Shown: positions 57,535 to 64,000 of the stretch, in pieces | How the letters are laid out: the number at the start of each line of letters is the position of its first letter | Numbering within the stretch: the stretch's first letter is position 1 | Origin: Sphingomonas sp. BT-65 | Lineage (GTDB): Bacteria > Pseudomonadota > Alphaproteobacteria > Sphingomonadales > Sphingomonadaceae | Assembly (NCBI RefSeq): GCF_026107375.2 | Contig: NZ_JAPCIA010000001.1 | Span: forward strand, 868,001-932,000 | Reading direction: 5' to 3' | DNA length: 64,000 bases | Notes under the pieces: model-generated | What the model saw: the letters and a program-made list of their open reading frames with translations, nothing else | Told to the model about the DNA's origin: nothing | Database searches by the model: none | Position numbers and translations under genes: made by a program

Positions 57535-59466
57535 ATGCACAATTTCGGCACCATCACGCTGCCCAAGGCGATCGACCGGCCGCTCGCCGACGGTGACCGG
57601 ATCGCCCGCGCCGCCGACCTGCTGCGCGCGCACATCGCTTTCGAACCGCAACCGGCAATCACCCCGGTCGATCTGGACCGGCTGCTCGGCGAAGCCGGAT
57701 CGGCACCATGGTCGGCGCTGGACCGGGTGGCGCGCGTGTTCGAGCTGGACCGTTTCGAGACCGCATTGCTCCTGACGCTTGCGGCAGCCTCGGTCGACCC
57801 GGCGCTCGCCGCGACCTGCGCGGCGCTGCAGGGGCAGGAGCGCAGCGGCGCGATCTCCTTCGCCCTCGCCGGGCGGCTGCTGCCCGAAGCGCGCCTCGCC
57901 GCGCTGCGCCCCGATGCACCGCTGCGCCTGTGGCGGCTGATCGTGCCGGCCGGCCCGGCCGAAGCGGCGAGCGTGACTCGCTTTCAAATCGACGAGCATG
58001 TGCTGTTCCATCTGGCCGGCGCCGAGATCGCATCCGAATATCTGGCGCCGCTGCCCGCCGACGGCTGGCTTGCGCCGAGCCAACGGGCCTGCGTCGAACA
58101 GGTCGCCGCGCTGCTCGATCTCGACGATCCGCGCGGCGGCACCGCGGTGCAGCTGTGCGGCGAGGATGGCGGAACCCTGCGCGCGCTGGCGGCCGCGACA
58201 GGCGGGCGGCTTGGACTTCCGGTGCTCGCACTGACCGCCGCGGCGTTGCCCACGGCGCGGACCGAGCTGATCGAACTGGCGCGCGCCTGCAGCCGTGACC
58301 TCGCGCTGGCCGAGGCAATGCTGCTGCTCGACGCAAGCGGCGCTTCCGCCGATGCGGGCGGCGCGGCCGCGCAGTTCGCTGCGCTGGTGGAAGCCCCGGT
58401 GATGATTGCCGCCCCGGCTCCGCTGGCGGTATCCGGACGGCCCGCGCTGCGGCTGGATGTCCCGCCCCCGACACTGGCTGAACGGCGAGAGCATTGGCGT
58501 GAACTCGCACCGCAGCTTGCTCCGTCCGAGATCGGCTTGCTGGCGCGCACCTTTCTGCTCGACGGCGCTAGCCGCACCGCTGCGGCCCGGCTGGCCGGCG
58601 CCAGCGCCGATCGCGCCGCGTTGTGGCAGGCATGCCGGATGCAGGCGCGCGACCGGCTCGAGGGCCTCGCCGAGCGCATCGTCTCACCGGTCGGCTGGGA
58701 AGACCTCGTGCTGCCCGATGCCCAGCACGAGCTGCTGCGCGACATCGTCGATCACGTGACCTTTGCCGGCCGGGTGTTCGAGGACTGGGGCTTCGACACC
58801 CGTCTCAGCCGCGGCACGGGGGTCGCGGCGCTGTTTGCGGGCCCCTCCGGCACGGGCAAGACGCTCGCCGCCGAAGTCCTCGCCAACGCGCTGGAGCGCG
58901 ATCTCTACCGGATCGACCTCAGCCAGGTGGTGAGCAAATATATCGGCGAGACCGAAAAGAACCTCTCGCGCATTTTCGCCGCAGCCGAGGGCGGCGGCGC
59001 GATCCTGCTGTTCGACGAGGCCGATGCACTGTTCGGCAAGCGCAGCGAGGTGCAGGACAGCCATGACCGCTACGCGAACATTGAGGTCAGCTACCTGTTG
59101 CAGCGGATGGAGACCTATGCCGGTCTCTCGATCCTCACCACCAACCTCAAGGATGCGCTCGACAAGGCCTTTCTCCGCCGGCTGCGCTTCATCGTCCAGT
59201 TCGCCTACCCCAATGCCGAGCAGCGCGGCCGCATCTGGGAGCGCGCCTTTCCGGCCGAGCTGCCGCGCGAGGGGATCGATTATGCGCGGCTCGCCCAGTA
59301 TGATCTGACCGGCGGGGCGATCCGCAACGTCGCGCTCGCCGCCGCCTTCCTCGCGGCGCGTTCGGGCGGCCCGCTGACCATGGCCCATTGCGCCGCAGCC
59401 GCCGCGCGCGAATATCGCAAGCTCGAAAAGCCGCTCGGCGCGCGCGAACTCGGGCGGGGGCGCTGA
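57535..59466 (+). CDS. AAA+ ATPase of the eCIS (Afp15/Pvc15-like)
   Basis: 643 aa. The C-terminal AAA+ module has Walker A GPSGTGKT (436-443), Walker B ILLFDEADALF (about 490), sensor LTTNLKDALDKAFLRRLRF with the arginine finger region, and an EYRKLEKPLG end. The 400-residue N-terminal part is helical. Pvc15/Afp15 homologues are needed to make or load these particles, probably by refolding cargo. It starts 3 bp after the small helical gene and its stop overlaps the first cargo ATG (TGATG), linking ATPase to cargo. Confidence 0.93.
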   Translation: MHNFGTITLPKAIDRPLADGDRIARAADLLRAHIAFEPQPAITPVDLDRLLGEAGSAPWSALDRVARVFELDRFETALLLTLAAASVDPALAATCAALQGQERSGAISFALAGRLLPEARLAALRPDAPLRLWRLIVPAGPAEAASVTRFQIDEHVLFHLAGAEIASEYLAPLPADGWLAPSQRACVEQVAALLDLDDPRGGTAVQLCGEDGGTLRALAAATGGRLGLPVLALTAAALPTARTELIELARACSRDLALAEAMLLLDASGASADAGGAAAQFAALVEAPVMIAAPAPLAVSGRPALRLDVPPPTLAERREHWRELAPQLAPSEIGLLARTFLLDGASRTAAARLAGASADRAALWQACRMQARDRLEGLAERIVSPVGWEDLVLPDAQHELLRDIVDHVTFAGRVFEDWGFDTRLSRGTGVAALFAGPSGTGKTLAAEVLANALERDLYRIDLSQVVSKYIGETEKNLSRIFAAAEGGGAILLFDEADALFGKRSEVQDSHDRYANIEVSYLLQRMETYAGLSILTTNLKDALDKAFLRRLRFIVQFAYPNAEQRGRIWERAFPAELPREGIDYARLAQYDLTGGAIRNVALAAAFLAARSGGPLTMAHCAAAAAREYRKLEKPLGARELGRGR

Positions 59467-62174
59467 TGGGCGCGCCGGCGGCCGCCGTCCAGGCGCGGGC
59501 CGGCCCGGCGCAGCAATCCGCCTCGCCCGCGCAGGCGCAGACCGCCACATCCGAGATCGAGCCCGAGCGCCGGCGCAGCCGGACCCAGACCCAGCAATGG
59601 CTCGCATTTCTGGGCGGACAGGGCGTCCGCCCCGCACTGGCGGTCGGCGGCGCGGACACGCCGGAGGAACGCGCGGCGGATCGCCTCGCCGAAGCGGTGC
59701 TCAAGGTCCAGCAATCGAGCGGCTTGGCGGGCGCGAGCTGCCCCGAATGCGCCGCCAAGCTCGCCGCGGGCCGGCCGGAGGACGAGACCTGCCCCACCTG
59801 CGCCGCCGGCCGGACGCGCACGGTCCGCCGCATGCCCCTCGCCCGGCCGGGCGGCGCATCGCGCGCCGGCGCGGCGGCGCCGCCCAGCGTGCACCGAACC
59901 CTCGCGCGCCGCGGTGCGCCGCTTTCGCCATCGACGCGAGCCTATTTCGAGCCGCGCTTCGGCGCCGCGCTCGATCATGTCCGGGTCCATACCGACCAGG
60001 TCGCCGCGCGGTCCGCGGCCGAGGTCGGGGCGCATGCCTATGCCGTGGGCAGCGACCTGGTCTTCGCCAAGGGCCGTTACGCGCCCGGGACCACCCGCGG
60101 CAACCGGCTGCTCGCCCATGAGCTCGCGCATGTCGTGCTCGAGGGGAATGCCGGCCTGCTCCGGCGCGATCCGGACGAGGAAGCGCCGCTGACCCGCACG
60201 CAGGAAATCGCCCAGTCGCGGACCAGCCCGGGGATGATCTCCGGGCAGGCGCGGCCGATGACGCTGAGCCTGTGGAACTTCGGAATCGACGTGGCGACAC
60301 TCAAGCCCGAGCACCGCGCCGTGCTGCAGGAGCTCGGCCACCTGATCCAGACGCACGGCGCCCGCACGCTGATGCTGCGCGCGATCGGCTTCACCGACGA
60401 AACCGGGCCCGAAGAGCATAATCTCGATCTCTCGCGGCGCCGGGCACAGGCCGTGTCGGCGCTGCTGACTCCGATGACCGGCCGGGTGCGGGTTACCGCG
60501 GTCGGCGAAGCCAACCCCGCCGCCGACAACGCGACCGTCGACGGGCGCTCGCGAAACCGCCGGGTCGACTTGCGCCTGACGCTGCCGCCGCCGCCGATCC
60601 CGGATCCGACGCCGGACCCCGATCCCGACCCTGATCCGGAGCCTGATCCCACCCCCGATCCCGACCCGGACCCCGATCCAGACCCCGATCCGCCGGACGA
60701 ACCGGAACGGCCGCGCCCCGACGATCCTTCCTTCTGCGAGGAGCATCCGATCCTGTGCGGCTTGCCGATCCTGCCGGGCCTGCCGCTCCTTGCGCCGCTG
60801 ATCTGCATCATCGCGCCCGAGCTGTGCATCGGCGCGGTCTGCCTGGCCTTGCCTGAGCTCTGCGCGATCCCGGTCGTCCCGGACCCCCCGGGCGGTCCGC
60901 CGGAGCCCCCCGACCGTCCGGAGCGCCCGCGGCCTGAGGAGGAAGGCGGGCCGCGCGTCCACTTCGTTCCGGATGTCGCGGCCGACAACTCGCCAGCGGG
61001 GATGCCCGACCGGATCGGCCTGCGCGATCCGGTGCTGGTGACGGCGGTGGTCGAGAACCCGCCGCCGGTCACGCAGCCGATCACGATTTCGGTCAGTGCG
61101 CCCAACACCGCCGCAGGCGACGCCACGATCGACGGCGCCGCGACCGCCAGCATCACCGGCACCACGATACTGTCTATCCTCGGCTCGCAGATGACCGAAG
61201 CCGGGATCGGGCCCCAGCTGCAGCTCGGCGCCGAGTGGCAATCGAGCCTGGTCGGATGGAGCAACAGCTTCGCTGTGTCCTCGATCTCGCAGAACTGGAC
61301 GGCGGAGCTCGATTCGACCGACACCACCCAATATGGCTGCGCGTTCTACGCGAAGATGAACTGGGGATCGGACAGCGGCAGCCAGCGCGATCTCGACGAA
61401 TGCTATTATGTCGAGGCCGTTGCCGTCGATGTCGAGCGCGGCGGGTTGCGGGGCATGGGCACCGGCGGCGTCAACAACCCGGCCGATGCCGAGCCGAGCG
61501 ACTTCGGCCCGACCTTCGACCAGCACGGCACGCCCTATCGCTGGATCAGGCGCCCCGGCTACGCACGGATCAAGCAGCTGTTCCGCATCTACGACGCGCG
61601 CTCCGGATCGGGATGGGTCGCCTCGCCCGCATCGGGCTACACCATCGAACGGATCGTCGAGCGCGACACGCGCAACCCCCGCTGTTGGCAGCTCACGGTC
61701 AAGAAGAAGGGCGCGGCCGTCAGCGCCCTCGGACTGTCGTCGAGCGCCGGCAGCGGCGACATCGAGCATAGCTTTCACGGCATCAACTGCGCGTCGCCGC
61801 CGCGGCCGCCCGATCCGCCGCCAGAACCGGAACCCGAACCTGAGCCCGAGCCGATACCCGAACCCGAGCCGGAGCCCGAACCGCAGGCCGAACCCGAGCC
61901 CGAATGCGATCGCGCCGAACTGTCGCGGCGGGTCGATGCATGCATCGAGGAGGCGCGCGAGGGTGCGATCGCCTGCACGCTCGAAGCGGTGATCCCGCCG
62001 CTGGGCGGATGGGGCGGCGTGGGATCCGGCATCCGATATTATCAGTGCCTCGACGACGTGCGCGAGCGGTTGCTCGAATGCGATCGCGAAGCCAAGCGCG
62101 ACACCAATTGCCCCGATCAGCAATTCGCCCAGACCGACGACGAGGAGGGGGGCGAAGGCCCCGCGCTGGCATGA
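59466..62174 (+). CDS. DUF4157 eCIS cargo/core protein with OmpA-like domain
   Basis: 902 aa. N-terminal segment about 44-60 (QWLAFLGGQGVRPALAV), then two CxxC pairs (92-95 and 109-112). The DUF4157 domain spans 148-227 with a zincin-like HELAH (218-222) and VRVHTDQVAARSA. An OmpA-like domain follows at about 268-372 (RAIGFTDETGPEEHNLDLSR, RSRNRRVDLRL), which in other proteins binds peptidoglycan. A Pro/Asp linker (374-415), a Cys-rich hydrophobic stretch and a second beta-rich domain ending in Pro/Glu repeats and a Cys-rich tail complete it. DUF4157 marks proteins delivered by, or built into, eCIS particles. The role (toxin or anchor) is open. Confidence 0.85.
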   Translation: MGAPAAAVQARAGPAQQSASPAQAQTATSEIEPERRRSRTQTQQWLAFLGGQGVRPALAVGGADTPEERAADRLAEAVLKVQQSSGLAGASCPECAAKLAAGRPEDETCPTCAAGRTRTVRRMPLARPGGASRAGAAAPPSVHRTLARRGAPLSPSTRAYFEPRFGAALDHVRVHTDQVAARSAAEVGAHAYAVGSDLVFAKGRYAPGTTRGNRLLAHELAHVVLEGNAGLLRRDPDEEAPLTRTQEIAQSRTSPGMISGQARPMTLSLWNFGIDVATLKPEHRAVLQELGHLIQTHGARTLMLRAIGFTDETGPEEHNLDLSRRRAQAVSALLTPMTGRVRVTAVGEANPAADNATVDGRSRNRRVDLRLTLPPPPIPDPTPDPDPDPDPEPDPTPDPDPDPDPDPDPPDEPERPRPDDPSFCEEHPILCGLPILPGLPLLAPLICIIAPELCIGAVCLALPELCAIPVVPDPPGGPPEPPDRPERPRPEEEGGPRVHFVPDVAADNSPAGMPDRIGLRDPVLVTAVVENPPPVTQPITISVSAPNTAAGDATIDGAATASITGTTILSILGSQMTEAGIGPQLQLGAEWQSSLVGWSNSFAVSSISQNWTAELDSTDTTQYGCAFYAKMNWGSDSGSQRDLDECYYVEAVAVDVERGGLRGMGTGGVNNPADAEPSDFGPTFDQHGTPYRWIRRPGYARIKQLFRIYDARSGSGWVASPASGYTIERIVERDTRNPRCWQLTVKKKGAAVSALGLSSSAGSGDIEHSFHGINCASPPRPPDPPPEPEPEPEPEPIPEPEPEPEPQAEPEPECDRAELSRRVDACIEEAREGAIACTLEAVIPPLGGWGGVGSGIRYYQCLDDVRERLLECDREAKRDTNCPDQQFAQTDDEEGGEGPALA
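60602..60693 (+). repeat. Asp-Pro codon repeat in the first DUF4157 gene
   Basis: Tandem CCNGAY-type hexamers encode PDPDPDP/EPDPTP runs, a rigid acidic linker after the OmpA-like domain. Coding low-complexity repeat, not CRISPR. Confidence 0.85.
61818..61902 (+). repeat. Glu-Pro codon repeat in the first DUF4157 gene
   Basis: Repeats encode PEPEPEPEPEPIPEPEPEPEP-like sequence, a second extended linker before the Cys-rich tail. Similar in style to the Asp-Pro linker upstream. Confidence 0.8.
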
Positions 62175-62827
62175 CGTCGGACGGCCAGCCCGCGGTCGTC
62201 GTTTCGGGCGGACTGCTGCTCGCACTGCTCCCTCCGCTCGGCGGGCGCGCCGTCGGACCCCAGGCCTGGCTCAAATGGGCGGGTCCCGGACCGCTGATAA
62301 TCGGAGAGTCACGCCTTTCCACGCCGGACGGAGCCCCAGGCGAAGGATTGGACGATGCGTTCGATCTGACGCGCGGCACGTCGATCGACCCGCCGGGCAG
62401 CCTGGCGCTCGTCGAACCGCGGCCGCCGCGTGGGCTGACCTGCTGGACCCTCGATGGACTGCGCGTGACGGCGCAGCCCGTCGAGCCGGAACGATCGCTC
62501 ATCGTGCTCTGGCTTCCCCTGCTGGTCCCTGTGCCCGACGACCCGCACTTCATCGTCGCGATCGTCAATTACGGACCGGATCCGCTTTCCCTGCCCGATC
62601 TCGTATTCGAAAGCCGGCTGCGGATCGATCGCGCGGACCACGTCTTCGCCGAGCCGGGCCTATGGGACGGCCGCGCGCTTGTCGACGCCGGCGCCGCCGC
62701 GGTCCTGCGCTTGCGTTTCGATCATTTCGGCGCGACCGTGCCCCGCAGTTCAGCGGTGATGGAATTCGCCTGTGGTGCCTGGTCGAGCGATCCGCTCCCG
62801 GTCGCGTGGCGGCAAGCCGATGCGTGA
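62171..62827 (+). CDS. eCIS-associated protein of unknown function
   Basis: 218 aa, beta-rich, no signal peptide. Starts MTSDGQPAVVVSGGLLLALL and has Pro-Leu rich strands (IVLWLPLLVPVPDDPHFIVA, NYGPDPLSLPDLVFESRL). Lies between the two DUF4157 genes and overlaps the first by 4 nt. It could be a partner, immunity-like or chaperone protein of either neighbour; no family recognised. Confidence 0.7.
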   Translation: MTSDGQPAVVVSGGLLLALLPPLGGRAVGPQAWLKWAGPGPLIIGESRLSTPDGAPGEGLDDAFDLTRGTSIDPPGSLALVEPRPPRGLTCWTLDGLRVTAQPVEPERSLIVLWLPLLVPVPDDPHFIVAIVNYGPDPLSLPDLVFESRLRIDRADHVFAEPGLWDGRALVDAGAAAVLRLRFDHFGATVPRSSAVMEFACGAWSSDPLPVAWRQADA

Positions 62828-62854
62828 TCCACGCAATCGCGAAGGAGCCTTGTG

Positions 62855-64000
62855 ATGCGCGCCTTCCCCGGTCGATCCGTGTTCCGGCCCGGCGTGGGGC
62901 CGGCCGTGCCCGCACCCGCGCCAGCCGAGACGCAGGCGCAGCCGGTCCGCGACCGGCCCCCGGCCGATCGCTGGCTGGCGTTCCTCACCGGACAGGGGGT
63001 TCATCCCAAGCTCGCCGTCAGCACGCCAGGCGACGCGGACGAGCGCGAGGCCGATGCCCTGGCCGATCGGGTCATGCGCATGACCGCGCCCGCGCCCGGG
63101 CCGCTGCCGGTCTCGGCCACAAATGGCGCCGCGCTCGCCCGCGCCTGCTGCGCGAGTTGCGAAGCGGATGACGACGAAACACCGATCGCCCGCAAGGCAG
63201 CGGACGGCGGCGGCGTAGCCCAGCGCTCGGCGCACAGCGCAGCGGCCGCGGTCGCCAACGGCGGCGCGCCGCTCGCGTCCGCCGAACGCGCCTTTTTCGA
63301 GCCGCGCTTCGGACACGACCTGTCGGGCGTGCGGATCCATACGGACGCGCGCGCCGCGCAGGCGGCCCGGGGGATCAACGCACTCGCCTACACGCACGGC
63401 CAGAACATCGCCTTCGCGCCCGGCCACTACCGGCCGGGCACGTCGGAGGGCCGGCGCCTGCTGGCGCACGAGCTGGCCCACACCCTCCAGCACAGCGGCG
63501 GCGCGCCGCTGCTGGGCGGGCATGCCGATACGCCCGGCGCGATGACGATCCGCCGCCAGACCGCCGACACGATCTATCGCCAGTGCCCTCCTCCGGAAAT
63601 GCGCCGCGGTGGCGCGGCCGGATGCGGGATCTGCATGGGCGGCAATTTCGGCGCGATCGGCGCGATCGTCCATCAGCTGATCCAGTATCAGTTCTTCTTT
63701 GCCGATCCCACGCTGGTGCCCTCGGGGCCGGGCATGGAGCTGGTCGTCCCGACCGTTCCGGAAGGGGATACGCCCCCGTTCAACCCCGAGGTCGATCTGT
63801 CGCGGATCAGCGACTGGCATGGCCTGCGCACGATCGAGATCGCCGAGATCAAGCCGTTCGACGATGCCGGCGTCCAGATCGAGGAGGCGCGCCACAAGCT
63901 GGACGACTATGGCCGCGAACTGCGCGAAGGCGGCTTGTTCGATGACGTGCGGCTGCTCGAAGCGCCTCCGCCTGCCCCCTTCCCGCTTGCCGAGCCGACG
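62855..64000 (+). CDS. Second DUF4157 eCIS cargo protein with nuclease-like motif (cut by window end)
   Basis: At least 382 aa, open at the window end; ATG at 62855 follows AAGGAG by 7 nt. Residues 40-55 (WLAFLTGQGVHPKLAV) repeat the N-terminal motif of the first DUF4157 protein. DUF4157 spans 138-215 with HELAH (205-209) and VRIHTDARAAQAA. After it come a Cys-rich CGICMGGNFG segment, HQLIQYQFF, ELVVP, and TIEIAEIKPFDDAG (327-340) with ARHKLDDYG. The order H-IQ, E-VP, EIKP, then a helix with KLxxY is that of PD-(D/E)XK-like toxin tails. Nuclease activity is inferred only; the end of the protein is missing from view. Confidence 0.82.
   Translation, partial: MRAFPGRSVFRPGVGPAVPAPAPAETQAQPVRDRPPADRWLAFLTGQGVHPKLAVSTPGDADEREADALADRVMRMTAPAPGPLPVSATNGAALARACCASCEADDDETPIARKAADGGGVAQRSAHSAAAAVANGGAPLASAERAFFEPRFGHDLSGVRIHTDARAAQAARGINALAYTHGQNIAFAPGHYRPGTSEGRRLLAHELAHTLQHSGGAPLLGGHADTPGAMTIRRQTADTIYRQCPPPEMRRGGAAGCGICMGGNFGAIGAIVHQLIQYQFFFADPTLVPSGPGMELVVPTVPEGDTPPFNPEVDLSRISDWHGLRTIEIAEIKPFDDAGVQIEEARHKLDDYGRELREGGLFDDVRLLEAPPPAPFPLAEPT

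Noticed and set aside
60602..60693. Short regular repeats that could suggest a CRISPR array
   Set aside because: Hexamer periodicity in frame with Asp-Pro codons; no spacers, so a coding linker.
59280..62225. Minus-strand open frame of about 981 codons opposite the first DUF4157 gene
   Set aside because: Arg-rich antisense shadow; the plus-strand DUF4157 gene has HELAH and OmpA-like motifs.

Overview
The window is GC-rich DNA, apart from one A+T-rich gap. Gene content and style suggest an alphaproteobacterium, most likely a sphingomonad: a FecI/FecR-coupled TonB receptor with an STN domain, DUF2817 and M20D enzymes, type I secretion of RTX beta-helix proteins, frequent GTG starts, and dense 4-nt ATGA or GTGA overlaps. 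The taxon is an inference; no rRNA or other marker gene is present.

Left part (1-10,970) looks like a mosaic island. It holds two tandem paralogous secreted proteins, then a tight operon of an exported M20 amidohydrolase, an MFS transporter and a DUF2817 metallopeptidase. Next come decay products: the beta-subunit end of a gamma-glutamyltransferase joined to the N-terminus of a tyrosine integrase, and a MarR regulator that has lost its start. An SDR/SnoaL-like pair lies divergent from a LysR regulator. The region ends in a 45-nt 3' half of a tRNA-Lys(CUU), a typical attachment-site scar.

Middle part (11,476-22,439) is a type I secretion locus. Two paralogous beta-helix/RTX proteins (727 and 1621 aa) converge tail to tail over a perfect 15-bp palindrome. 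They are followed by the ABC transporter and the HlyD adaptor. From 22,637 to 26,347 lie a LecA-like lectin-domain protein, a patatin-like lipase and a TIM-barrel amidohydrolase, the last two probably lipoproteins.

From 26,486 to 36,868 everything is on the minus strand. A five-gene methionine-salvage operon (aminotransferase-mtnB-mtnD-mtnC-mtnA) has every junction overlapping by 4 nt. Upstream of it are a membrane-anchored unknown, a secreted NPP1-family (necrosis-inducing-like) protein, and a sigma factor, anti-sigma factor and TonB receptor set.

Right part (37,671 to beyond 64,000) is the most notable system: an extracellular contractile injection system (eCIS, phage-tail-like particle) of at least 26 kb, all on the plus strand and mostly translationally coupled. 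It encodes sheath, tube, a T4-baseplate-like CxxC protein, a DUF4255 terminator, Pvc7-like and LysM-like proteins, separate hub, spike and PAAR-like tip genes, gp25, two large baseplate proteins, two beta-helix appendage proteins, and an AAA+ ATPase. Then follow two DUF4157 cargo-type proteins, one with an OmpA-like domain and one with a nuclease-like EIKP motif that runs off the window. No tape measure is visible.
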